Source: SURF-24 sp964537965 (GTDB lineage Bacteria; Bacteroidota; Ignavibacteria; Ignavibacteriales; SURF-24). From it: 7,204 bases of DNA. Of this stretch, positions 1-6,507 are shown one piece after another. Numbering within the stretch: position 1 is the first letter of the stretch; each line of letters opens with the position of its first letter. The notes below the pieces were generated by a model, which ran no database searches, was not told the origin of the DNA, and saw nothing but the letters and a program-made list of their open reading frames with translations. The translations under genes and the position numbers were made by a program. The DNA lies in the NCBI GenBank assembly GCA_964537965.1, contig CAZIDB010000233.1:1-7204 (forward strand), given 5' to 3'.

Positions 1-192
1 GCTGTTTTGCCGTTAATTAAAATGTTGCATTCTGAAAAGGAAGAAAGTGCGCGCATTCAGGCTGCTTTATCTCTTGTAAAAATCGGGAATGCCAAAGGAA
101 TTTTCATGGTCAAACAGGCGGCAAAATTTGATGATAGCCAGAGAGTAAGAAATCTTTGTAATAAATTTTATAGAGCATCGCAAAAAATTTAA
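1..192 (+). CDS. HEAT-repeat-like protein, C-terminal fragment (5' end outside window)
   Basis: The reading frame is open from base 1, so this is the last 63 residues of a longer protein whose start lies upstream. The fragment is predicted to be all-helical. The stretch ARIQAALSLVKIG followed by a second helix and then DDSQRVRNLCNKFY fits the HEAT/PBS-lyase-like repeat pattern: an Arg and alanine-rich first helix, a Leu-Gly turn, and a D..VR start to the next repeat. Such repeats usually form protein-binding solenoids and carry no catalysis of their own. The partner and cellular location cannot be told from the fragment, and the missing N-terminal part may hold another domain. The gene ends just before a strong intrinsic terminator, so it is the last gene of its own transcription unit and is separate from the downstream cluster. 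Family call is moderately sure; function is unknown. Confidence 0.6.
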   Translation, partial: AVLPLIKMLHSEKEESARIQAALSLVKIGNAKGIFMVKQAAKFDDSQRVRNLCNKFYRASQKI

Positions 193-211
193 CATAACAT
201 ATCTATCTCCT

Positions 212-250
212 AAAGGCTACCATTCCAAAAGAGCGGTAGCCTTTTCTTTT
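212..250 (+). terminator. Intrinsic terminator after the HEAT-repeat gene
   Basis: A perfect 10-bp inverted repeat (AAAGGCTACC at 212-221, GGTAGCCTTT at 235-244) encloses a 13-base loop and runs into a T-rich tract (CTTTTCTTTTT). It lies 20 bases after the stop codon of the upstream gene. The A-run on the left arm paired with the T-run on the right could let it work on the opposite strand too, but no converging gene is visible. Confidence 0.85.
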
Positions 251-336
251 TAAGTAAAATCCAAACTTTCCAGTACTTTCCAATATATCAGCCATATAAA
301 ATTAAATAATAAAATCAATCCGACATTGGGTCTAAC

Positions 337-368
337 TTTGGAAAATTTTACTCATTTCCGTATTTTTA
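337..368 (+). promoter_or_regulatory. Bacteroidota-type promoter for tRNA-Lys
   Basis: TTTG at 337-340 is followed, after exactly 20 bases, by TATTTTTA at 361-368. This matches the -33 TTTG / -7 TAnnTTTG housekeeping promoter of Bacteroidota, with only the last G of the -7 box replaced by A. Transcription would begin around 373-376, at or next to the first base of the mature tRNA. A second perfect -7-like box, TAACTTTG (333-340), overlaps the -33 element but has no matching upstream element. The call is from motif and spacing only. Confidence 0.55.
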
Positions 369-372
369 CACC

Positions 373-445
373 GCACCCTTAGCTCAGTTGGTAGAGCAGT
401 AGACTCTTAATCTATTGGTCGGGGGTTCGAGTCCCCCAGGGTGCA
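373..445 (+). tRNA. tRNA-Lys (anticodon CTT)
   Basis: A full cloverleaf can be folded by eye. The acceptor stem pairs GCACCCT (373-379) with AGGGTGC (438-444), with discriminator A at 445. The D stem pairs GCTC (382-385) with GAGC (394-397). The anticodon stem pairs GTAGA with TCTAT (one G-U pair) around the loop CTCTTAA, placing anticodon CTT at 406-408. The T arm has GGGGG and CCCCC around TTCGAGT. CTT reads the lysine codon AAG. The 3' CCA is not encoded (CTG follows the discriminator), so it must be added by CCA nucleotidyltransferase. The gene stands alone, between its own promoter and terminator. I saw no copy of its 3' end elsewhere in the window that would suggest an integrated element. 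Confidence 0.96.
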
Positions 446-462
446 CTGATTCCCTCTAGTTT

Positions 463-497
463 AACCGTCTGCTAAGTTTAGCAGGCGGTTTTGCGTT
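463..497 (+). terminator. Intrinsic terminator after tRNA-Lys
   Basis: AACCGTCTGCTAA (463-475) pairs with TTAGCAGGCGGTT (478-490) with a single G-U wobble, leaving a very tight loop. The stem is followed by TTTGCGTTTT. It lies 17 bases beyond the tRNA and would end the primary tRNA transcript and insulate the protein operon downstream. Confidence 0.85.
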
Positions 498-551
498 TTA
501 AATATATCGTTTTTAAGCTTTTTCACTTCTGAAATATCTCTAATTAATTTA

Positions 552-582
552 TTTCAATCACACAAACATATTATTATCTTTC
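552..582 (+). promoter_or_regulatory. Weak candidate promoter for the 615-7137 gene cluster
   Basis: TTTC (552-555), a 19-base spacer and TATCTTTC (575-582) resemble the Bacteroidota -33/-7 pair, but both boxes end in C where the consensus has G. The position is right: just past the tRNA terminator and about 30 bases before the first start codon. The region 498-614 holds nothing else I can identify. This is a tentative motif match. Confidence 0.3.
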
Positions 583-614
583 GGCAACCTATAAAATAGT
601 TTCAGGGAAAAAAT

Positions 615-3600
615 ATGGTTCGTACTATTACCTTCTCATTTTTCTTCATTCTTTTATCAATCACCTTAATTGCGCAGAGCAATTATGTTAATATAAATAA
701 TCCGGGATTTGAAAAAATTTCTTCAGAAGGAATAGCCTCTGGCTGGCAATGTTCCGGCCCGGAGGTTGCAACTGATAAAATAAATTATGTTGATGGAAAA
801 ACAAGCATTGTAATCAATCATAAAGATTGGAAACAAACAGTGGTAATTTCTGATGAAGTGAATTTAATTGTTGGCCATATTTATAAACTTTCAGCTCATA
901 TTAAAACGGAATCTGCGATTACAGATCCTTATGCTCAGTATCCAACACCGGTGGCTGCATCTGTTACAATGGAATCATTTCCTTTTACAAATAGTTCTCC
1001 TTCTGTTGGAGCCACAAAAGACTGGACTAAAGTTGAAGTAAACTTCATAGCAACAAAATCAAAAGATAAGATTCTGCTTCACTTTGGTTATAACGGTAAC
1101 GCAAAAGGCAAAGCCTGGTTTGATGAAATTACCTTGGAAGAAGTAACTGACGTCTCACAATTTATTCCGGTAGAAACTGTCCGCTGGTTTGGACCTGCTT
1201 ACAGGTATGAAGATAAAGGCTGGATATTTGTCCATATTGAAGGTGAACCTTATAAACGCGGTTATCAATATGGTTATCTTCTTGCAGATGAAATTAAAAT
1301 GTTTACAGAGAAACTGGCAATCAACTGGAATTCTGCTGACCCGGTTAGAATGTGGAATGAAAGCCGCTTTATGGTTGATGCTACAATGCTTAGAAAATAT
1401 GACGATGAATATCTGAATGAGATGAAAGGAATTGCCGACGGTGCAGCTAAGGCAGGAATAAAAATATTTGACAGACCAATTGACTTTCTTGATATTGTAT
1501 CAATTAACTCATCTGTCGATCTTGACTATATGAAAGATGCGATGAGAGTTACTCCTAATCCTTTAACAGGAAAAAGTTTTCTTGCAAGCGAAGATGAATT
1601 AGAAGTAAAGGAAAGATTACACAAGTGTTCTTCATTTCTTGCGAATAATTCCGCTACAAAAGATGGTGGAATTGTATTTGGACAGCTTTTTATGTGGGGC
1701 GGCTATACCGGTTATCATTGGAATGTTTTTGTTGATGTTCTTCCAACTGAAGGTAACAGGCTTGTATATCAGACTTATCCGGGCGGAATACACTCCGGAG
1801 CCGACTTTTATATTAACAGTGCAGGAATTATGCTTGGCGAAACTACTGTTCAGCAAACACCGTATAACCCGGAAGGAACCCCGCAATCCAATAGAATAAG
1901 AAAAGCCGCACAGTACGCCAACAATATTGATGACGTTGAGAAAATACTTACAACAAAGAATAACGGCATGTACACAAATGACTGGATGGTTGCAGATGTT
2001 AAAAAGAATGAAATTGGGATTCTTCTTCTTGGTACATACAAATGGAAACTGTGGCGCAGCTCTAACAAAGACTGGTATAATGGCGTGGAAGATTATTACT
2101 GGAGCGATAATAACGCAAAGGATCTTGAAGTCCGCAAAGAGTTTATCTCTAATTCTGACGATGCTCCATATGATTATCTCTTTCGCCCGGTTAACCGCGA
2201 TATTTCTTTCCTGAATTTCTATAATCGGAATAAAGGAAAGATAGACCAGGCTGCAACTTTCGATTTGTTTAACTCGTCTCCTGTAAACCGCCCGCATGCC
2301 TGCGATGGAAAAGTTACAACTTCTGAAATGGCGGCGCAGCTTGTGTTCTTTGCTAATTACGGAAAAGTAACTTTACGGGAACAGTTTATTAATGAAAACG
2401 GAAGAATGCCTGACTTACCGAACGCATACTCGAAATTTTCTTTGGGGTATGCTGCATTCAGTCCAATTTATATTACTGAAAAACTTAAGGAGATAAAAAG
2501 CAAAATTGATAGAGATGAAACACCGGTTGTGCTGAATACTAATTTTGCGGAAGTGAAAGATTTATATTCAGTAGATAAAAAATCTCTCTGGAAAAGCACT
2601 GTTTATTCCGGTAAGGAAAGAGATGATTGGTTTGTAAGCAGCAGCGCGGCTTATTATAATCTTTTAAAACAAATTCCGGCTAAAGCTGATGACGCATATA
2701 ACTATGTTCACGATGAGCTGACCGAACTTAATTACCGCCTGCAATATGTTATTTCAAGAGAAGGATCAATAGCGCCGTTAAATGCAAAGTTAGTTTATGA
2801 TAAATACAACAACTACCAGGTTCCAAGAATAAGAGGAACTTACCTGCTGCATCAATTAAGGCTATTGCTTGGTAATAAAATTTTTACTGATGTGATGAAT
2901 AAGATTCATGCTGACTATAGGGAAAAGAATTTAACCACTGAAAAATTTATTGAAGCTGCGGAAAAAGTATCAAGCAAAAACCTAAAAGAATTTATTATGC
3001 AATGGCTCGAAAGAGAAGATACCCCTTCAATTACATTTAATTCATCTGTTGAGAAATCAGGCGATAAATGGAATCTGAGACTGAAGATTGATCAGAGTAG
3101 AAAACCTTATCATTTCTTAACAACCGTTGCAATTGATCTTGAAAAAGAAAGACTGATAAAAACTATTGAGGTGAGTGAGAAGGAACAGACTATTGAAATT
3201 CAATTACATGAAAAGCCAGATAAAGTTACCTTCAATTATGGGAATGATATTCCACTAGAATTAAAACACTATTATACATATCAAAACTTTTTTGATGATT
3301 TTGAAAATGCGGTAATTGTCTACGGAACAAACCAGCAGATTGAAGCCAATCATACAATTGCATTGCGTTACCAGAAAATGGTTGCTGATAGATTTACTGA
3401 AGTGTTTCAACCAATAAAGAAAGACAGCGAGATTGATGAGAAAGAACTTGCAGAAAAAGATATAATTGTTCTTGGAGGAACTTCGGATAATAGTTTATCG
3501 AAAGTTTTGTGTGATAAGTTTGGAATAGAATACGGTAAATATTTCTTTAGCTGGATGAATGACTTATATACGCAAAACGATGACGGTTTGTTTGTATGCT

Positions 3601-3779
3601 TTCCTAATCCTTTTAATAAGAATAAAACTGTTTACCTGTTTCTTGCAAACAGCGCACAACAATTGTATCAGATGACTAAAAAACATCAGTCAATGCCAGC
3701 CTGGGCTTTATTTAAAGGTGATAAGATTGTGAAGAAGGGTTATCACCCAAAGGATGGTTTTGTGAAGCAAATAGACTGA
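615..3779 (+). CDS. Exported multidomain hydrolase: jelly-roll + C45/phospholipase-B-like Ntn hydrolase + M1-like C-terminal region
   Basis: The protein has 1054 residues. Residues 1-20 form a signal peptide (short basic start, hydrophobic stretch, likely cut after LIA), so the product is exported. Residues 23-178 look like a CBM4/9-type galactose-binding jelly roll (NPGFE start, AWFDEITLEE end). Residues 185-690 resemble C45 acyltransferases/phospholipase-B-like Ntn hydrolases: EPYKRGYQYGYLLA (211-224), KCSSFLANNSATKDG with candidate nucleophile Cys338 exposed by self-cleavage, NSAGIMLGETT (401-411), NNGMYTNDWMVAD (449-461) and HACDGKVTTSEMA (561-573). These enzymes usually cleave amide bonds. 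Residues 728-801 match the helical region that follows the active site in M1 aminopeptidases (RGTYLLHQLRLLLG, then a T..KF....E..S motif), but no HEXXH zinc motif exists anywhere in the protein. Residues 805-880 look like a beta sandwich and 896-1054 like an alpha/beta domain (VIVYGT, DIIVLGG). ATG 615 is preceded by a weak AGGG. It heads the cluster, 25 bases before a dipeptidase gene. The substrate is unknown. Confidence 0.8.
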   Translation: MVRTITFSFFFILLSITLIAQSNYVNINNPGFEKISSEGIASGWQCSGPEVATDKINYVDGKTSIVINHKDWKQTVVISDEVNLIVGHIYKLSAHIKTESAITDPYAQYPTPVAASVTMESFPFTNSSPSVGATKDWTKVEVNFIATKSKDKILLHFGYNGNAKGKAWFDEITLEEVTDVSQFIPVETVRWFGPAYRYEDKGWIFVHIEGEPYKRGYQYGYLLADEIKMFTEKLAINWNSADPVRMWNESRFMVDATMLRKYDDEYLNEMKGIADGAAKAGIKIFDRPIDFLDIVSINSSVDLDYMKDAMRVTPNPLTGKSFLASEDELEVKERLHKCSSFLANNSATKDGGIVFGQLFMWGGYTGYHWNVFVDVLPTEGNRLVYQTYPGGIHSGADFYINSAGIMLGETTVQQTPYNPEGTPQSNRIRKAAQYANNIDDVEKILTTKNNGMYTNDWMVADVKKNEIGILLLGTYKWKLWRSSNKDWYNGVEDYYWSDNNAKDLEVRKEFISNSDDAPYDYLFRPVNRDISFLNFYNRNKGKIDQAATFDLFNSSPVNRPHACDGKVTTSEMAAQLVFFANYGKVTLREQFINENGRMPDLPNAYSKFSLGYAAFSPIYITEKLKEIKSKIDRDETPVVLNTNFAEVKDLYSVDKKSLWKSTVYSGKERDDWFVSSSAAYYNLLKQIPAKADDAYNYVHDELTELNYRLQYVISREGSIAPLNAKLVYDKYNNYQVPRIRGTYLLHQLRLLLGNKIFTDVMNKIHADYREKNLTTEKFIEAAEKVSSKNLKEFIMQWLEREDTPSITFNSSVEKSGDKWNLRLKIDQSRKPYHFLTTVAIDLEKERLIKTIEVSEKEQTIEIQLHEKPDKVTFNYGNDIPLELKHYYTYQNFFDDFENAVIVYGTNQQIEANHTIALRYQKMVADRFTEVFQPIKKDSEIDEKELAEKDIIVLGGTSDNSLSKVLCDKFGIEYGKYFFSWMNDLYTQNDDGLFVCFPNPFNKNKTVYLFLANSAQQLYQMTKKHQSMPAWALFKGDKIVKKGYHPKDGFVKQID

Positions 3780-3804
3780 TTTATACAGTTAAAATGGAGA
3801 AAGA

Positions 3805-5031
3805 ATGAAAAAGATATTTTTTCTAATAAGTCCGGTGCTTTTAATTTTTATAGGATGTTCATCAATGAAAACTTTAACTGAACTTAAGCAGGAAGCGGAT
3901 AAGCTTCATGCAAAAATGTTAACACTAGATTCCCACACTGATGCGCCAATGAGGTTATACAGGGGCAGCTTTAACCTGCGCATTAAACATGACGCAAGGG
4001 AGGATGGAAGCAAGTATGATTTTCCGAGAATGGAAGAAGGCGGACTTGATGCTGCTTTCTTCGCGGCTTTTATTGGACAGGGAGCAACAACAGATTCAGG
4101 TTATGCTGTTGCAAAGGAAACAGTGAATGGTATAATAGATTCAATTTATGCAAATGTTCAGGCAAATAATGATCTTGCCGAAATAGCGTTAACTGCAGGC
4201 GATGCTCATCGTATTAAAAGCGAAGGGAAAAGAGCAATTTATATTGGAATTGAAAACGGTTACGCAATCGGTACAGATATTTCAGAGATAAAAAAGTTTT
4301 ATGATAAAGGCGTCCGGTATATTACGCTTTGCCACACCAAGAATAATGATCTGTGCGATTCTTCTACTGATCCGGATTCTGCAAATGATAAAGGGTTGAG
4401 CGATCTTGGTAAAGAAGCTGTTATTGAGATGAATAAACTCGGAATGATGATAGACATCTCTCATGTATCGGATAAAACAGTACACGATGTTCTTGAAATA
4501 ACACGAACTCCTGTAATTGCTTCTCATTCGTGTGCAAAAACTTTATGCAATCATCCGCGTAACCTTAATGATGAATTACTTAGAAGGCTTGCCGAAAATG
4601 GAGGAGTAATTCAGCTATGTATTTATACAGATTATGTAAAAACCCCAAAACCAAATCCGGTTAGAGATTCCCTTGTTAATGCGCTTGAAGAAAAATATAA
4701 TGATTACTATAACCTGACCCAAGAGCAAAAAGATTCATATAGAAAAGAGAAAAAGGAAATTAATAAACTTTATCCGCCGGATCTTGCCACGGTTGTTGAT
4801 GTTGTTAATCATATTGATCATATTGTAAAAGTTGCTGGAATAGACTATGTTGGCATAGGAACTGACTTTGACGGCGGCGGCGGGGTTGACGGCTGTTATG
4901 ATGTAGGCGAAATGAAAAATATAACAGTTGAACTGCTGAAGCGAGGCTATTCTGAAAATGAAATCGAAAAAATCTGGGGCGGAAATTTTATGCGTGTATT
5001 CCATAAAGTTGAGAATTATGTAAAACATTAA
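3805..5031 (+). CDS. Membrane dipeptidase (peptidase family M19), predicted lipoprotein
   Basis: This 408-residue protein is a binuclear-zinc dipeptidase of the renal dipeptidase family, which hydrolyses dipeptides, often including D-residues at the C-terminal side. All expected metal-site residues are visible: His44 and Asp46 (LDSHTD), the bridging Glu150 (GIENG), His220 (DISHVS) and His241 (ASHS). The family residues His177 (LCHTKN), Arg252 (HPRNL) and the GTDFDG motif (352-357) are also present. The N-terminus MKKIFFLISPVLLIFIGC is a lipoprotein signal with a slightly unusual lipobox (FIG before Cys18), so the enzyme is probably lipid-anchored and faces the periplasm or cell surface. No acidic surface-export motif follows the Cys. 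Length is normal for the bacterial family, including the charged insert around 275-325. GGAG at 3796-3799 lies five bases before the ATG. It sits 25 bases after the C45-type hydrolase gene, so the two probably act in sequence on peptide- or amide-linked substrates outside the cytoplasm. Confidence 0.93.
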   Translation: MKKIFFLISPVLLIFIGCSSMKTLTELKQEADKLHAKMLTLDSHTDAPMRLYRGSFNLRIKHDAREDGSKYDFPRMEEGGLDAAFFAAFIGQGATTDSGYAVAKETVNGIIDSIYANVQANNDLAEIALTAGDAHRIKSEGKRAIYIGIENGYAIGTDISEIKKFYDKGVRYITLCHTKNNDLCDSSTDPDSANDKGLSDLGKEAVIEMNKLGMMIDISHVSDKTVHDVLEITRTPVIASHSCAKTLCNHPRNLNDELLRRLAENGGVIQLCIYTDYVKTPKPNPVRDSLVNALEEKYNDYYNLTQEQKDSYRKEKKEINKLYPPDLATVVDVVNHIDHIVKVAGIDYVGIGTDFDGGGGVDGCYDVGEMKNITVELLKRGYSENEIEKIWGGNFMRVFHKVENYVKH

Positions 5032-5037
5032 AGGAGG
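5031..5037 (+). promoter_or_regulatory. Strong Shine-Dalgarno site that sets the TTG start of the VOC gene
   Basis: AAGGAGG overlaps the last base of the dipeptidase stop codon and lies six bases before TTG 5044. It is the strongest ribosome binding site in the window and supports an uncommon TTG start. A second site, AAGGAG at 5053-5058, lies nine bases before another in-frame TTG at 5068. Confidence 0.75.
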
Positions 5038-5043
5038 ATATAA

Positions 5044-5466
5044 TTGAAAACTAAGGAGAAAAATATATTGAAACGTGTTACTGGAATTGGTGGAATCTTT
5101 TTTAAATCGAAAGATCCGAAGAGTTTAAAAAAATGGTACAGGGAGCATCTTGGAATTCCATCTGGAGATTACGGCTGGAGCTTTTATTGGCAGGATGAGA
5201 ATCAAAATGATGAGAAGGGATATACTGTTTGGAGTCCCTTTCCAAAAGATTCAAACTACTTCCAGCCAACCGAAAAAGAATTCATGGTTAATTTCAGAGT
5301 GGATGATCTTTATGTTCTTTTAGAGGAATTAAAAAAAGAAGGAGTTCGTGTAATCGATGAAACCGAAGAATCCGAATTTGGAAAATTCGGTTGGATTATT
5401 GACCCTGATGGTACCAAGATCGAACTTTGGGAACCACCGAAAACAGGTAAGAAACCAAAAAAATAA
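5044..5466 (+). CDS. VOC (glyoxalase/bleomycin-resistance fold) family protein
   Basis: This 140-residue cytoplasmic protein (no signal peptide) has the vicinal-oxygen-chelate paired beta-alpha-beta-beta-beta layout. The first module runs from GIGGIFFKSKDP (14-25) with LKKWYREHLGIP (28-39). The second has FMVNFRVDDLYVLLEELKKEGV (80-101) and ends in IIDPDGTKIELWEPP (118-132). Members act on small molecules as isomerases, dioxygenases or binding proteins. Of the usual metal ligands only Glu127 (IELWE) is clear. The first strand has no His, and the strand at 80-86 carries Asn where His is often found, so classical glyoxalase I activity is doubtful. The start is unclear: TTG 5044 has a near-perfect Shine-Dalgarno, but TTG 5068 also has one and would begin LKRVTGIGG, closer to the family's usual N-terminus (132 residues). 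The tail GKKPKK is basic. It lies 12 bases after the dipeptidase gene and is surely co-transcribed. Substrate unknown. Confidence 0.88.
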   Translation: MKTKEKNILKRVTGIGGIFFKSKDPKSLKKWYREHLGIPSGDYGWSFYWQDENQNDEKGYTVWSPFPKDSNYFQPTEKEFMVNFRVDDLYVLLEELKKEGVRVIDETEESEFGKFGWIIDPDGTKIELWEPPKTGKKPKK

Positions 5467-5512
5467 AGATAGGCGTTTTTTCATTTTCACTTAAAAAATT
5501 GTGAGTGCGTCT

Positions 5513-6487
5513 ATGGAAAAAATAAAAATTATTAAGGCGGATTTAGAAGTATCTCGTATTGCGCTTGGCTGTATGCAGCTTGGTAAAACCTGGAATGCTG
5601 AACCACTTACCGATGATACAATTAAAAATGCAGTCAGCGTTATTCGTGCTGCTTTGGATGAAGGAATTAATTTCTTTGATCATGCAGATATTTACGCAAG
5701 AGGAAAATCCGAAGAAGTATTTTCAAATATATGGAAAGAAATTTCCGGCTTGAGAAATAAAATTATTCTTCAATCAAAGTGTGGAATAAGATTTCCTAAC
5801 GAACCCGGGGAAGGCTTCCCGGGTAGATATGATTTCAGTTATGAACATATTACTAAATCCGTGGAAGGAATCCTTCGGAGATTGAAAACCGATTATCTTG
5901 ATATTCTTTTGTTGCACAGACCTGATCCGCTTGTTGAACCGGAAGAAGTTGCAAAAGCTTTTGATGAATTGAATGCCGCGGGTAAAGTTCGTTACTTTGG
6001 ATTAAGCAATCATACCGCGCCGCAGATTGAATATCTTAAAAAGTTTGTCGCTTACCCTATAATTGTAAATCAATTAGAGCTAAGTATTCTTCATTCGGAT
6101 TTAATTGAAGAGGGAGTAACATTTAACCAGAAACATCCGTCAAGAAGAATAAGTAATGTTGGAACAATTGAATATTGCAGGATGAACAATATTACAATTC
6201 AATCCTGGGCGCCTTTGGCAAAAGGGAAATTATTTGCAGAAAATCTTTCCGATGAAAAACTAAAAGCTGCAAGAGATATGGTTGCATCTATGGCTGAAAA
6301 ATATAACGTCAGTAATGAAGCAATTATGATTGCATGGATTCTGAGACATCCGGCAAAAATTCAACCGATAATTGGAACAACAAAAGCAGACAGAGTAAAA
6401 GCATGCTGCAAGGCAGATAATATTGAATTATCAAGAGAGGACTGGTATAAGCTTTATATTGCAGGAAGAGGTGAACCGTTACCGTAA
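5513..6487 (+). CDS. YdhF-like NADP-dependent aldo-keto reductase
   Basis: This cytoplasmic (beta/alpha)8 oxidoreductase of the aldo-keto reductase superfamily reduces carbonyls with NAD(P)H. Counting from ATG 5513 (324 residues), the catalytic tetrad is Asp56, Tyr61 (NFFDHADIY), Lys89 (QSKCG) and His135 (LLLHRPDP), all intact. GLSNH (163-167) and NQLELS (186-191) line the nicotinamide site. PIIGTTKADRV near the C-terminus is the cofactor-phosphate loop. The long RPDPLVEPEEVAKAF segment and the end EDWYKLYIAGRGEPLP are typical of the E. coli YdhF-like branch. An in-frame GTG at 5501 would add four residues (MSAS). Neither start has a clear ribosome site, and I chose the ATG because the family usually begins just before the first strand. 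It lies 46 bases after the VOC gene with no terminator between. Physiological substrate unknown; family call very sure. Confidence 0.93.
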   Translation: MEKIKIIKADLEVSRIALGCMQLGKTWNAEPLTDDTIKNAVSVIRAALDEGINFFDHADIYARGKSEEVFSNIWKEISGLRNKIILQSKCGIRFPNEPGEGFPGRYDFSYEHITKSVEGILRRLKTDYLDILLLHRPDPLVEPEEVAKAFDELNAAGKVRYFGLSNHTAPQIEYLKKFVAYPIIVNQLELSILHSDLIEEGVTFNQKHPSRRISNVGTIEYCRMNNITIQSWAPLAKGKLFAENLSDEKLKAARDMVASMAEKYNVSNEAIMIAWILRHPAKIQPIIGTTKADRVKACCKADNIELSREDWYKLYIAGRGEPLP

Positions 6488-6507
6488 TGGATAATGTCTG
6501 ATGTAAA

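Noticed and set aside
333..340. TAACTTTG as the main -7 promoter box for the tRNA
   Set aside because: It matches the consensus perfectly but has no TTG/TTTG about 19-20 bases upstream, whereas the pair 337-340 / 361-368 has correct spacing. Kept only as an alternative.
421..445. tRNA 3' end as a possible integration (att) site of a mobile element
   Set aside because: No second copy of the T-arm/acceptor sequence and no integrase gene is visible in the window; the tRNA is followed directly by its own terminator.
1632..2297. A 221-codon open frame on the minus strand inside the large hydrolase gene
   Set aside because: It lies fully opposite strongly conserved C45-domain coding sequence, its translation is low-complexity and shows no family motifs, and no ribosome site was apparent. 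It is an antisense shadow.
2709..2723. VHDELTEL (residues 698-705) of the large hydrolase as a degenerate HEXXH zinc site
   Set aside because: The residues are H-D-E-L-T, not H-E-x-x-H, with no second His and no downstream Glu motif, so it is not a metallopeptidase site.
4282..5028. Minus-strand open frames of 81 and 97 codons opposite the dipeptidase gene
   Set aside because: Their translations are rich in Ile/Phe/Asn as expected from complementing the sense codons, and the sense strand encodes an intact M19 enzyme.
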